A DNA stretch of 64,000 nt from Dromaius novaehollandiae (Eukaryota > Chordata > Aves > Casuariiformes > Dromaiidae): contig NC_088098.1 in assembly GCF_036370855.1 (NCBI RefSeq), forward strand, positions 199,501,773-199,565,772, given 5' to 3'. This document shows, one piece after another, positions 50,201-62,752 of this stretch. The notes beneath the pieces are model-generated. The model had not been told where the DNA came from. It saw only the letters and a program-made list of their open reading frames with translations, and did no database searches. The position numbers and the translations under genes are program-made. Every line of letters begins with the position of its first letter. Position 1 is the first letter of the stretch.

Positions 50201-50303
50201 CTCCATTGCTGAACATCTTATTTTTCACTATAACTTGATACGTATTCAGTGCTTCAGCATACATTTCATTAGCAGCATACTGACTGGCCAGATTGAAAAG
50301 AAC
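50201..50303 (-). CDS. IFT88: IFT88 coding exon 9, first TPR (residues 199-232)
   Basis: Reads VLFNLASQYAANEMYAEALN then TYQVIVKNKMFSNG, a full TPR helix pair with the small residue and Y/A pattern of the consensus. It is 103 nt, acceptor CTACAG, donor GGAG|GTAGGT in phase 1. Confidence 0.96.
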
Positions 50304-51514
50304 CTGTAGAAAAAACAAATTACAGATACAAGAAAGTAAGGTTATCTTAATAATAATAAAATTGAATTTCTAGTAAATAATTTCAAATTAATTTTATTTA
50401 AAGATGGGAAGCTTAAAACTGATAAAAGCAATACTTTTAATGATTCTTTGGTTTTGTACATTGAAACAGAAAACAAGTTCCAAATCTACTTATTCTACCT
50501 AATTCTTTCACTTTTTTACTTAAATAACAACCATTAGAAGCCAGGCTTAGTAAGTCCTATGATCAACAAAAAGTTCAGCACAGTTATTGCATCTTAGACC
50601 TACATAAAGACAATGTTACAATGCAGTTATTAAAAACATTCATACAGTACTCAGAAATTGTGTGTAATTTAGGACTCCCAACATGTGGAAGATGGTCCTA
50701 TTATCTGTGGTTGACCAGTTTACGAAGAGAGATTTTTTCCAAACTGCTTTTTCAAAACAGAAGTTATGTTGGGATCAGGTAAAGCACCTCCAAAGTTTTT
50801 CCCACCTTTACTCTGAACTTCACCTTCAAATAAGTTACTAGATCAGCCTAACTTGATGTATTCATTGTTACGTATTTTCTCTACAGTACTACCTGGCATA
50901 GGACTTTAAAATCTCCCTAAATATTTTGGTTTATGTTGCATCTTTTTTTCAAAGCCTAGTATTAATTTGAAGACCAGAATGTAAGTCCAGATACATGCTT
51001 TAAAATTCAGGATTTAGGAATAGTAATATATCCCTTTTCCACATAATGTATTCTCTGTCACTTTATGGTTCAAGATAAAGGCGATGTCTGATCTCTCCTG
51101 TTTTCTTCTCTTGGCACATTCTATTTTCTAAATTCTTATCTTTGAAGTATGGGCTTTACATTTGTTATACTTACTATATTTTGATAATCTGAGTAGTATA
51201 TTTTGATACTACTTTGACATGAGTAGGTAGCTGTATTGGATGTTCATGAGCATCCTTCATCACTTAGTGTTGACTAAGTGGTTCCTGTGATTGCAAAGGA
51301 AGAGACATGATATAAATGGATCTTTCCAATCCTAAATTTTTAACTTCAAGAAGTCACTCCCATTACTTTTTTTTTACTTTTTCTTTTTTTTAGTAGGGTA
51401 TATCTGACCTGGAATGCTTAAGAGTATTACATGCACATGCAGCAAAAATGCTGAAATGTCCTTAGGAGGCTTGCTACCAGCACACTTCACTCATTGAGAT
51501 TTCTAAGCACTTAC
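50304..51514 (-). other. IFT88: IFT88 intron 8
   Basis: A 1.2-kb intron. Nothing recognised apart from T-rich runs near 51368-51391. Confidence 0.8.
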
Positions 51515-51619
51515 TGTGTAAGTGAGATCTAAGTTGATGCTTTCTGAAGTAGCAATTTGTTCACGTTGTCTCACCAGTACCCTTTCCTTTCTTCCAGCCT
51601 CTTTCGCTTTTTCCAGAGC
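51515..51619 (-). CDS. IFT88: IFT88 coding exon 8 (residues 164-198)
   Basis: Reads ALEKAKEAGRKERVLVRQRE then QIATSESINLDLTYT. It is highly conserved, rich in Lys/Arg/Glu, and leads into the first TPR. It is 105 nt, phase 0 at both ends, donor ACA|GTAAGT. Confidence 0.96.
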
Positions 51620-54600
51620 CTTAAATAAAATACTATAATTTAGCGATTACTTGTCCTTGCTAACCCAAGACCACAACAACACATTCAAAACAAGTATGAA
51701 AATAATATACTCATGTCCATTTTCTTTAGATGCACAGACTGTGTACAAGGCCTAGAAAGTAGTACTACAACCCAAAGAAAGCTATTAACTAACAATAAGC
51801 AGACATACAGCTGTCTAGTGTGCTTAGCTGTACAATTTTATTTGTACACTCACACTGTACAAATATATAAATGTATATATGTGTGTATATATACACATAT
51901 ATATGTACCTATATATACACATATACAGCTATATATATATATATATATAATGTCATAATCAATTATGACCCTAGGAGGATTATCCTATTAATCTTACAAT
52001 GCACATAAGTTAAAAATAAATAAATAAATAAGGGGAGGTGGCATGCACAGCATGAGCAACTCCAAGGTTATGATTTGCCATAATCTCCTGCTGGATGGTA
52101 TCAAGATCCTTCCTGCAAGTAATGCTACAGGTCAGTAAGTGCCCTATCAGCCCTTGATGACCTGCAAGGGCAAAAGAGTCGAAGAAGAAATGGCTAGCAC
52201 TCGAGGTGGCCATTCAGCAGCTAACAGGAATGGAAGTATTTCTTAAGATAGTCCTTATGACAGAAGGCAACTCCAACTTGGCAGGTTTTTTTGGGTTTGG
52301 GGTTTTTTTTTGTTTTTTGTTTTAAACACAATGCATTAAGAACTTCAATATCTTCTGCAGGAAAACAGATACTCTGTTGGATTTGTCAGATTAATACAAA
52401 CAGCCTAGAGAACACTCAGAAGGGTCTGGTCCAATCTACATTAAAAAACACCCTCTGACACTGAGGAACAAAATATCTTCTCAGCTATGCATATATGAGG
52501 CTCAGAAAAATGAATAAAACAAATTGGCTCATCATTTGGTGAAGGTGAAACTCAGATTTTATATCAGAAATAAGTCAGGACAGGTCTGCAGGGATACCTT
52601 ATCCTAAAATAACATAATAAATGGCTAAAATCTTTCAGCACCAGAAAAAAAAACCATTTTATTACAAAAATGCAACCTGGGAGGATCATTAGCAGGTTGA
52701 AGGGTAGACCCATTCAATTTAAACACCAGATTTAAGTTCAACTTTGGGACTGAGACTTTCATTGTTAGGAACCTTCTCGTTAACTTCCCAAGAAGCAAAC
52801 TCCCTACACTGCAGGCTGCTAGGCTAAGATATATTAAGTGAAATCCACCTCTTTAAAGGAGATATCCAGCTATTAGCTCAGCAGATAATCCAACAATCAT
52901 TGGAAAGGAGTATGAGTGGGATAGACCAGGATTCCAGACTGCTGTCCTAGTAGGCCCAAGAATAAAGATAAGAGTCCACAGACAGGAGAAAGTTATCATG
53001 ATATCACGACTGTCTAGGCTAGACTACTGAAATCAAGATGATCAGTGTTCCACCTGACTGACACTACCCAAGAGATTAATCATTGACAGGAAAATTTGAT
53101 TCTTGATACACTAATTTCAAATCTTAGAGAGAGGAGAAAACTTTGCACCAGCAGGCTTCTTAACAAAATTCTGGATATTTCCCTGCAAAGGAAGAGTAGA
53201 TCCTGCCATCGTAGCATGGAATATCTCACCTCCAATAGGCCTGCAACACGAAAATAGAAGGTTACTTCTTAAGGAAAGCACCAAATATAGATAAGACTGT
53301 AAGAATTATACATGTAGTCTGATAAGAGGCATCACATAGGTGCATAAGAACAGCTAGCATAAAAGAACTAAGTAGGCCTTCACCGTGTGCGGAGGGCACC
53401 AGATAATACTAAGTCCTCCATGAAACCTGCCTCAAGGTGAGAGAGCCCTCACTGTCTCCAAGTGCAGGGCTGCTCCAATGAATTTAAAATTGAGTGAGTT
53501 CTAAATCGCCATGCTTGAACTCACTAGTTATATCCATACTAGATGTCAATAAAACAGGTTACAGCCTGTTATTTAGCCACTACCCACCAGCATGACATGG
53601 CTCTCACATCCTTCACAACAGGGCAACTACATCCAAATTGTCCACTGGGAATAGTTCCTCACCCATACCAACCTTCAACTGTATCTAGGAACTACTTTGC
53701 AAAGTGCTAGCTGACATGGGCCAGAACTGTGTCAGTAGCCACGTTAACAATTTGCAAACCTGGGCTCAGGTATTGTTTGATTCACACATACAGACACTGT
53801 GCACAATGGACCATCTGCCTGATTAGTAGGAAGGCTCTTTCCAGACCATATGCAATCCTTGCCATGAAATAGCTCTTGAAGTTTGGCCTTCTCAGATAAC
53901 ATGAGAAGCTAATTAGACCAAAAGACCATCACCCAGTGTCCTGTGTCTGACAGTAACAAGCAATAGATGCTCAGGAATGATGCTTTCCCTGTTCTTGTAC
54001 TGTAACGATACCTCCTCAGAATGCTCTCCTATCTCAAAAAATTTTGCAGCTCAGGCATCTGAGTCAGAAATGACATCTCCAACAGCTCTAGTTTACCTTC
54101 CCCCCCACTGAATGAGATGGCAACACCTTGAGGGCAAGAGATGGGCACAAAGGAAGTCTGCATTCCCAGGAACCCAATATATCTCATTAGTCCTAACAAT
54201 TGCCCCTTCTCTGCTTCCGGTAGTTTAGGTGCCGAGGCTGCCAGCCCAAAACACATGGAATAAAACATCAGCCTGATCCTAAGAAAGAAGGAGAATTAGA
54301 AGCTATTTTGATGCGCAGCAATCCAAGGCTGATGTGCTTTATTGCCACTGTCCTATGAAGGATACCAGTGTTTGCACTTATAACGTTTGCTCAGCTCGGA
54401 AGGTGCCCTTGTCTGAAGAACTAAAGGAAGATGAAATGGTCCATCTTGATGCCAAACGCTTATGGTGAATGAGAAACAATATAAGTGGCTTCCATCTGTT
54501 ACAGCACCAAACTGCCATGACAAGGAAGGTTACTGTGGAGGAGGCTTGAGGGAGACTGAATCTGGTGCTGAGTACCAGTGCTGGCTGAAAATTACATTAT

Positions 54601-55041
54601 TGAAAAGCCCTGAGCAATATCAAGAGAAAAGAATGGAACTCAGGCAAGATCCTTACATATTTGGTGATCAAATGCAGCAAAGACACCAGTTATAAGCCTG
54701 ATATTGAAGAAGAGTACTCCATTCGTTAGACTGGCTTCATTTCAGTCTTTGCCAGTATGACTAATGGATTAGACCCATCTGAAGAGGCAAAGGGAAATAT
54801 GGGGGAGGGGTCTTTATAACACTGAAATCCTGAGAAATATATACACAAGAAATACAATTCCTATCTTTTGTTGGCAATACAAGCCATGATTGGATTAGAA
54901 GATGAGTCATAACAAAGTTAAAATTAAGATGACTTTAATAATTTGAAATGTTTCAATGAAAAGTCAGTCTGAAGTATCTATCTATGCAAACTGTGCTTCC
55001 CATAACAATACCAAAAGAAAAACGAAATCCAAAAAAATTAC
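51620..55041 (-). other. IFT88: IFT88 intron 7
   Basis: About 3.4 kb. It begins (plus-strand left side) with an alternating TA/CA block, then a segment of more balanced composition (about 52030-54720) with unrecognised short frames on both strands. No known repeat or pseudogene could be assigned. Confidence 0.65.
51857..51950. repeat. TA/CA alternating repeat with palindromic core
   Basis: An alternating purine-pyrimidine block with a perfect palindrome GTGTATATATACAC (51883-51896) and a terminal TA run (about 51929-51949). Confidence 0.9.
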
Positions 55042-55132
55042 CAATTTCAAGTCCCCACAGCTGTTGGCAATGCAGCTTTCTTCAACAAGTTCATTCACTT
55101 TTTTTTCTAACTGACTAATCTTCTCTTCTGGA
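55042..55132 (-). CDS. IFT88: IFT88 coding exon 7 (residues 133-163)
   Basis: Reads PEEKISQLEKKVNELVEESC followed by IANSCGDLKL. This charged, heptad-like helix precedes the TPR region. It is 91 nt, acceptor TTTTAG, and ends in phase 0 at TTG|GTAATT. Confidence 0.95.
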
Positions 55133-56120
55133 CTAAAATGAAAGTAACAATAGAAAGATTGATTTACACTAGCAACTGCAAACCAGCATGTTTTTACGCA
55201 GGCTGGTCTTAATAAAATAACGCAGTAGTGTAATATATCACAACATATGGCAACTAATCAACCTTCCTGTCAAAGAAAACATAATGCAGAACTACATACA
55301 GAGAAGATCCTGCAAAGGTATATTCACACTTTCAGTTTAAGCACAGAGGCTTAAGAGAACATAAATCCTCTTACAAGAAAAAGACAGACATGCACATTTC
55401 ACAGACTCAGTCTGTTGAAGAGAAGCAATGACAGAATGAATAGATGGGATGGTGAAACTTTCAAGTCAAGCACCCAGTGAAACGAAATATTATTTTAAAA
55501 GTAATTAACAGAAACTTAACTTGCATGCGTAACTTCAAAATATAGCTTGCATATGTAGATTTTAATCAAAAGCTGTTATTCATCTAGTTTTTTTTCCTCA
55601 GTTAAATAACTATTCATCACTATTCCCTATTCCTCTTGAATTTGAGGAATACAACTTTTTCAAAAAGTCTGAGGACCTCTTCTCAGCTAACACCCCAACA
55701 TTTACACCAGCCTGTAAAACTTTTACAGCCTCAGTTTTACTTTTTATGAAGGTGTTAAGGTCAGACAGCGAGCAAGGAGAAAGAGCAGGCAAATTCCCTA
55801 AAGTCCCTTCCATAGAACTACATGTTCTGTTCTAGAACACAGCATTTGTGTAGCAACAACTGCATTCAGATTGCTGGGCTATAGTCAGAACTGGAAGTCA
55901 CTGAGATCAGATTCTCCTCAAAATCAATGCAATTTCTCTGGGGAGTCAGCTAACCATATGCATAAATATTTGTAGCCTTATCCCACAAAAACACAGTTTG
56001 GCCTCCCCAAGACTTCATGACTGCCTGTACATTATTAAACTCTACTGTAAATTACTTTTTCTTGCTGTTAAAACTTTGAAATCATGTAACGCAAAACTGA
56101 ACAAAAATATATCTATATAC
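55133..56120 (-). other. IFT88: IFT88 intron 6
   Basis: A 988-bp intron. Nothing recognised. Confidence 0.8.
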
Positions 56121-56190
56121 CTGTCTTCATTTTTCATTTCCAGAAGAGGAGCAGGACCCTTGGCTTGTCCAAGAGGATCAAATAAAGAAC
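56121..56190 (-). CDS. IFT88: IFT88 coding exon 6 (residues 110-132)
   Basis: After the split glycine it reads SLFDPLGQAKGPAPLLEMKN then E-D, with a split serine at the 3' end (AG|T). It is 70 nt, acceptor TTTTGCAG, donor ACAG|GTATAT. It matches the FDPL...GPA...PLE block of the family. Confidence 0.94.
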
Positions 56191-56264
56191 CTGCAAAATT
56201 AACAGTCTTGAAAATTGTAAAACAGTATCTTCCTATGGCAGTTGGTGATTTCTACAAATTGTAC
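56191..56264 (-). other. IFT88: IFT88 intron 5 (74 bp)
   Basis: The shortest intron in the gene, GTACAA at its start and TTTTGCAG at its end, splitting a glycine codon. Confidence 0.9.
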
Positions 56265-56328
56265 CTCTCACAGATGCTTTAGTGTAACCTGCAGCATGAA
56301 CTGCAGTCATTGGTCGAGCAACCCCATC
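56265..56328 (-). CDS. IFT88: IFT88 coding exon 5 (residues 89-109)
   Basis: Reads DGVARPMTAVHAAGYTKASV plus R, then a split glycine codon. It repeats the RPMT motif of the preceding exon. It is 64 nt and ends in phase 1 at GAGAG|GTACAA. The next intron is only 74 bp. Confidence 0.94.
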
Positions 56329-57411
56329 CTTAAAGAAAAAGGAAAGAAATATTAAAAGAAAGTTCCTGAAAGGATATATTGTGAATGGTAAGGGCATCAG
56401 TTACATATTACAAAACCTTTAAATACAAAGAAAAGGTTGTTACCACCTCGATAAATTGACCAGTATGTTTCTCAAACATCGTACATATCGTAACTGTCTA
56501 CAAAATAGCAGAGCTCACATTATAGAGAAGCTATAACTGACATAAAGGAACAGTTATTACTTTGTACAAATCTTACATACATTCAGAATACTTAATTCCA
56601 AACTTTTTTTCCCTCCACAGGCAGACGTAGTTGTTACTGTGCTTTGTTTCTAATAATGTTAACGTATATTTTGTATTTTTCTCTCATTTGTAGACATTCT
56701 TCTTAGGAACGGCTGGTCTGGAGATCAGCAATGTGCTCCAGCTTACTGTCTGTCACATTGTTTCAAAAATCAGATCTTTGTTTTTTTTTTTTTTTTTACT
56801 GACAGCAAAGTTTGAGAATCCTATGAAAATACGGATCAGAATGTTTTACATGATCTAAGCCAAAAGTTGCAAAAATAAGCTGGAAATTTGTTCTTATTAC
56901 CAGACAATTCCTCTCGAGACATGAGTATCTGACACTACACCATGACAATTTATTAAACAATCCTGACTCCCATCTGGGCTGATACAGAGGAATAAACAGA
57001 GGGTATAGATGTATTTGATGTTAAGCCCATATGTTTAAGAGAAAAAAAATAAATCTTTGCTATATTGCTGCAGATTCTTACTAAAGTATAACTATATTAG
57101 AAAACCAGGGAAAACAATCTACCTCTCTTCCTATTTCAAAGAAAAGTTATTCATTGAATGTCAATAGCTATTAAGAAGCACTTCGGTGGTGCCACCTCCA
57201 ATCATGTGCTCAAATAAAACATACACAGAAAAAAAACCCTCACATTTTCTGACAGTAGTCTTTTTTGGGAAAAAAAGTACAAATTAAAACAGAGCAATCA
57301 TTTGTATTTTCATTTCAATTATTTTTAAATATTTGTATTAAAAATCTCCAAATCTGTCAGAAAACATCATCGTTCTGAGTCCAGATAAAATGTAAGTATT
57401 AAAACTTTCAC
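56329..57411 (-). other. IFT88: IFT88 intron 4
   Basis: A 1.1-kb intron with a T run near 56779-56798. Nothing else recognised. Confidence 0.8.
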
Positions 57412-57465
57412 CTGTATAGCTCCTGTCATTGGTCTTCCCATAGATGAAGTTAATGTTGCCTTTGA
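57412..57465 (-). CDS. IFT88: IFT88 coding exon 4 (residues 71-88)
   Basis: Reads SKATLTSSMGRPMTGAIQ. It is 54 nt, phase 0 at both ends, acceptor GGTAG, donor CAG|GTGAAA. It belongs to the unstructured Thr/Ser/Pro-rich N-terminal region. Confidence 0.94.
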
Positions 57466-59759
57466 CTACCAAAACAAAAAGTAACTCAATTAAAACTAGC
57501 ATTCACAAAGCATTAGAAGTTTGTAAGCCTTTTCACTGTGGAGTTTTAAGGCCCAATCTTATGCTCGCAGAAGTTCATAGTAGAATTCCCATTATTATAG
57601 ATGTTCAATATAGGTGTTTTCCATATTTTTTAAAATTTCTCAGGCACTTCAGTTAACACAAATTCACAAATACTATTTTTAAGCAGAAATTTTAATGTAA
57701 TTTTTGTTTGAAAGCTTTTTGTAAGATCTGAGGCAGCAGCACTCCTCACTATTAAATTATATAAAGTATAAATTTTAATAGTTTAAATTTAAATGATTGA
57801 ATTATTATTTAAAAAAAAATCCAGAACACGTACATTACATACAAAAAATACTGCAGTAAGATTCTGAGCACAGCTGACAAGATTAAAAACTAAGATCCAC
57901 CTATTTTTAATTAGATTTTGGATGGCCTCTATTACTCTCATTATAAATGAAATGAAGGAGCTTGCACCTAACCATGAATTACAGGGGCAGATTCAGTGCT
58001 GTAAATCATGCTTTCCTGCAGATTTTATTTTACAATAAATAAGGAAACGCTCTGTAGCTGCCAATAGATATCTTCTCCACGAGCAGACACACTAAACACA
58101 CTGTTCTTCAATACCAGTGTTAAAAACACAAAGGAATAAATGTGCCAAATCTTCAGTTGTAAATGCTAATGACTACTACAAACATGGAACGCAGACTGGC
58201 AAAGCACTTTTGGGCCATGAAAAAATGTACCCTCTAATTCCCACCCAGAGGCCTATGTTTTATGTACTATCCATCACATATCATGAATGGTTTTAGCTTT
58301 ATCCTGCTAAAGCTGTATCTACATTAACAAGTATCATAGTGCAGAAGAAGCAAATCTGCAGAGTAAAAGATGCACTGTTGAGGATTGCACAGTGCTTTGG
58401 GGATTTCTAGCTCTCAGACAGTCCTGTGGACTGACCCATTAGTACTTGGAGCACACTAAGTCTGGAAAGAATCATTTGGTTTAGGTTCAGGTTCATTCAA
58501 AAGGATCTAGTTCTCACACTTCAAGACTGCTCTGTGTTGTGCACTGAAGTTTACCAAGTCAGGACAACTGGCACACTCCTGATCTAACTAACCGCTAATG
58601 AGGATAAATATCTGTGCTCTATTATCCTTAGAAGCGCCTTCCAGCGCACTTCTCCTTCAATAAATTTCCTTGTCTCCCCAAAGCTTGGTACTACACTAAG
58701 TATCTGCAGATACAACTGCTAAGAAAAAAAACAGTCTCAGAAGGAAGATATCCAGATCAGGCAAGTGAAGGTCCAGAATAAAGGCTGCACTTTAATGACT
58801 TATGACAAAAATTTACCTCTTTTTGAAACTGTTACCCAGCTAACTTGGGTAAGAGATATCTAAAGCAATAAATCTTGGAAAGAAGTAAGAGAACAAAACC
58901 AGCAACTGAATAGATTAGAAGTAATCAATAGGAAAAAAATCCTTACAGAACATTTTATTGTACTGTGAAATAACTTCATATGGGTAACATTATTACTTGA
59001 CTTATTTCAAAGGTGTGGGACACAAGAGTTAAGAATAAATTGCAGTGACACTAAATATAATCTAGACAGTGTAAGAAGAATACATAAAGACATGGATCTG
59101 CAAGCAGTAGAGCCAAGAAGTCCAGTGTGCATTCTTGCATGTCTAAGATACATTAAGCGAACACTGTAGTCTTTTATTATCTAGGATGTTAATAAAAATC
59201 TCTTTCCTCTCTCTATCCATCAAAATTTGTAGGAGATTCACATCTTTGAGAGCACTGTCTATCAGATTTGATTGAGGCAGGCTAACAGGTTCAAAAATTA
59301 TTGGGATAAGGGATAAGAGAGTGGACACAGCACTAGTACATAACCTTGGCTAAGTATGCCACAGAATAAAACAAACTTTTTCTGATTAAGTTAGAGGTGA
59401 TTTGAAAACTCATTTTTTTTTAAGATTTAATTTCATCTTAATATTCAGAAGACTTTCCCAAGAACTAATGAAGAATCCATCCAATTGCCCATGCAAGAAA
59501 ATCAGGTTTTAATATTTTGAAATCTATTGCCTTATGCAGTACAGAAGTTGATTCACAGTATGGTTTAGGAGAAAAACATCAGTAACCACACCTTGACAAG
59601 AGCAGAGTCCTGCACTTACAAAAGTGAACAATAAATGTAATTTACTGGAGGAAAATGCTAAGATAAAAGGAGATCATTTTGTGCAAAGGCTTAATGGTGC
59701 TCATATTTAAGGCAAACACCTCACTGTCATTAAGAATATAACAGCAAACAAAAACTTAC
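57466..59759 (-). other. IFT88: IFT88 intron 3
   Basis: About 2.3 kb, AT-rich. No transposon, RNA gene or coding block is recognised. Confidence 0.75.
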
Positions 59760-59816
59760 CCCAAATGCAGTAGCTACAGGTCTTGAAGCTGCTGTACCAG
59801 GAATTTTGGCCGTCAT
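59760..59816 (-). CDS. IFT88: IFT88 coding exon 3 (residues 52-70)
   Basis: Reads MTAKIPGTAASRPVATAFG, matching the TAKI...RPIATGYG block of mammalian IFT88. It is 57 nt, symmetric phase 0, with donor GGG|GTAAGT. The acceptor polypyrimidine tract is an unusually long run of about 19 T (59828-59846 as A on the plus strand). Confidence 0.94.
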
Positions 59817-60554
59817 CTGAGTGAAGGAAAAAAAAAAAAAAAAAAACAACGAGCAATCACATGTATTATTAAACTACCTAGAAAGACTGATAATTGTAAA
59901 GTGAATTCATAGAAATAATAGCGGTTAAAAATTGTGATAGCAAGGAATATCATTGTAGAACCACATTGTTCTGTGAATAAGTAACATTAACCAGAACAGT
60001 TTCAGCTCCTCTTTAGTCACAAAATATATATTCAAAGTAAAGCGCACATGCCAACTTTATATTTCTTTTGAAATATTATGTAAGATTTAAGTCGCAGCAA
60101 AATGAATGTATGCAAATTAATGTAAATTATGTGAAAATGGAGGAAAAACAATCAAAACAACAAATGTTTTTGTAAATCAGATTTTCTAGTTTCTTACGAT
60201 TAAGATTGTCTGTCAAGACTAGCGCCTCCATGAATAGCATATTAAACAGAAAGTCCTTCCAGAACCTCGTTTTGCTCTTTAATCAGCCTTTGACTCATTT
60301 CCTCAAACAAGAATATACCTTTCCAGACAAAATTCCTTGCTGGCGTAACTCCAGAGCTTAATGGAAGTGATGCTCTGCTCATTTTTTACTTATTTTTCAT
60401 TTAAATAAAGCTTGCATCTTCATGTTAGCAGTAGACAAAAAGAAAAGAAAAGATGATGAGCAATGCTCAAGGGAAGTTTGTATCAGAGCCAAAAATAGAG
60501 CTAGAGCTCCAGAGAACTTCTACACTATTTGAATATATTTTAAAATGTACTTAC
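59817..60554 (-). other. IFT88: IFT88 intron 2
   Basis: A 738-bp intron. The 3' end carries the 19-T polypyrimidine tract. Nothing else recognised. Confidence 0.8.
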
Positions 60555-60617
60555 AGGGGGTCTTCTACCATGACTTGTTCTCACTGCCTGTTGAAAAGCT
60601 ACATCGTTTTCTAAATC
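60555..60617 (-). CDS. IFT88: IFT88 coding exon 2 (residues 31-51)
   Basis: Reads DLENDVAFQQAVRTSHGRRP plus one proline, the conserved block after the acidic N-terminus. It is 63 nt with phase 0 at both ends. The acceptor follows a long T-rich tract and the donor is CCT|GTAAGT. Confidence 0.95.
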
Positions 60618-61423
60618 CTGAAAAAAAAAAAAGAAAAATAAATAAAACCAACAACTCCCCAGCCCCATAAAACACAGCACCCAAAGCCACAATTCCAAAA
60701 CATTAGGATTACTGAAAACAGGTAAAAGATAAGTATTCTTTAAAAATATTTGACTTGAAGATTACTGAATGATAGGCTGTACTGCAAATAGGTAATGATT
60801 ACATTATTTTGCCTATCTCTTGATATTTTAAGTTTCACAGAATCACAGAATGGTCAAGGTTGGAAGGGACCTCTGGAGATCATCTAGTCCAACCCCCCTG
60901 CTCAAACGTTGCACAGGATCATGTCCAGGTGGGTTTTGAATATCTTCAGAGAAGGAGACTCCACAACCTCTTTGTCACTCTCACAGTAAAGAAGTTTTTC
61001 CTCATACTCAGATGAAACTTCCTGTGTTTCAGTTTGTGCCTGCTGCCTCTTGTCCTGTCACAAGGCACCACTGAAGAGTCTGGCCCCATCCTCTTGACAC
61101 CCTCCCTTAAGGTATTTGTATACTTTGGTAAGATCCTCTCTCCGTCTTCTCTTCTCTAGGCTGAACAGGCCCAGCTCTCTCAGCCCTTCCTCATAGGGGA
61201 GATGCTCCAGTCCCCTAATCATCTTCACAGCCCTACGCCAGACTCACTGCAGCAGCTCCATGTCTCTCTTGTACTGGGGAGCCCAGAACTGGACACAGTA
61301 CTCCAGATGCAGCCTCACCAGGGCTGAGTAGAGGGGAAGGATCACCTCCCTCGACCTGGCAACACTTCCTAACGCACCCCAGCACACCATTGGCCTTCTT
61401 GGCCACAAGGGCACATTGCTGGC

Positions 61424-61966
61424 TCATGGTAGCTTGTTCACCAGCACTCCCAGGTCCTTCTCTGCAGAGCTGCTTTCCAGCAGGTCAGCCCTCAGCCTGT
61501 ACTGATACATGAGATTATTCCTCCCTAGGTGCAGGACCCTGCATTTGCCTTTGTTGAACTTTATGAGGTTCCTCTCTGCCCAGCTCTCCAGCATGTCCAA
61601 GTTTCTCTGAATGACAGCACAGCCCGCTGGTGTATCAGCCACTCCTCCCAGTTTTGTATCATCAGCAAACTTGCTGAGGGTGCACTCTGTCCCTTCATCC
61701 AGGTCACTGATGAATAAGTTGAACAATGCTGGACCCAGTATTGACTCCCTGCTAGCTACAGGCCTCCAACTAGACTCTGTGCCGCTGATCACAACCATCT
61801 GAACTCTGCCATTGAGCCAGTTCTCAATCCACCTCACTGTCCACTTATCTAGCCTGCACTTCCTGAGCTTATCTATGAGGATGTTACGGGAGACAGTGTC
61901 GAAAGCCTTGCTGAAGTCAAGGTAGACAACGTTCACTGCTCTCCCCTCATCTACCCAGGCAGCCAT
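61424..61966 (-). pseudogene. CR1 reverse transcriptase fragment (palm)
   Basis: A 180-codon open segment with LINE reverse-transcriptase signatures in order: VVYLDFSKAFDTVS (catalytic Asp block), ILGPALFNLFISDLDEG, and FADDTKLGG with the F-A-D-D catalytic motif at 61669-61658. It ends after [10 protein letters not shown]. It is separated from the next fragment by a frameshift at about 61966-61975, so no intact enzyme is made. Confidence 0.93.
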
Positions 61967-61970
61967 TCCA

Positions 61971-62507
61971 TCATAGAAAGGCTGTCAGATTGGTTAAGCA
62001 TGATTTCCCCTTGGTGAGTCCATGCTGATTACTTCTGAGCACCTTCTTTTCCTCCACATGCTTAGAGATGACATCCAGGATGAGCTGCTCCATCACCTTT
62101 CCAGGGATGGAAGTGAGGCTAACTGGCCTGCAGTTTCTTGGGTCCTCCTTCTTGCCCTTTTTGAAGGCTGGAGTGACATTTGCTTTCTTCCAGTCCTCAG
62201 GCGCCTCTCCTGTTCTCCATGACCTTTCAAAGATGGTGGAGAGTGGCCTAGCAATAACATCTGCCAGCTCCCTCAGCATTCGTGGGTGTATCCCATAGGG
62301 ACCTACGGATTTGTGGATGTCAAGTTTGTCTAAATGATCTCTAATCTGATCCTCCTCAACCAAAGGGAAGTCTTCCTTTCTCCAGACTTTCTCTCTTGTC
62401 TCCAGGGTCTGGGATTCCTGAGGGCTGGCCTTAGCAGTAAAGACTGAAGCAAAGAAGGCATTCAGTAACTCTGTCTTCTCTGTATTCTTTGTCACCAGGG
62501 CACCCAC
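61971..62507 (-). pseudogene. CR1 reverse transcriptase fragment (fingers/N-terminal)
   Basis: A 178-codon open segment with VTKNTEKTELLNAFFASVFT, SVGPYGIHPRMLRELADVI and NCRPVSLTSIPGKVMEQLIL, typical of the CR1 RT N-terminal region. It is in a different frame from both neighbours and so is a broken piece of one former ORF. Confidence 0.92.
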
Positions 62508-62512
62508 CCCAT

Positions 62513-62752
62513 TCAGTAGCCTACATGTTCCCTAGTCTTTCTTTTGCTACTGACATGTTTGAAGAAGCCCTTCTTGTTGTCCTTGACATCCCTTGCCAGA
62601 TTTAATTCCAAATGGGCCTTGGCCTTCCTCATCGCATCCCAGCATACTCTGACAATGTTCCTATATTCCTCCCAAGTGGCCTGTCCCTTTTTCCACATTC
62701 TGTATACTTCCTTCTTCTGTTTGATTTTTTCCAGAGCTCCTTGCTCATCCAT
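62513..62752 (-). pseudogene. CR1 ORF2 linker fragment
   Basis: A 79-codon segment rich in Lys, Arg and Glu ([20 protein letters not shown], then [15 protein letters not shown]), the region between endonuclease and RT in CR1 ORF2. A frameshift near 62510-62520 separates it from the RT fragment. More CR1-like coding (SWLIFKDRFLQAQDWCIP) with an in-frame stop continues upstream to about 62865. Confidence 0.88.
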
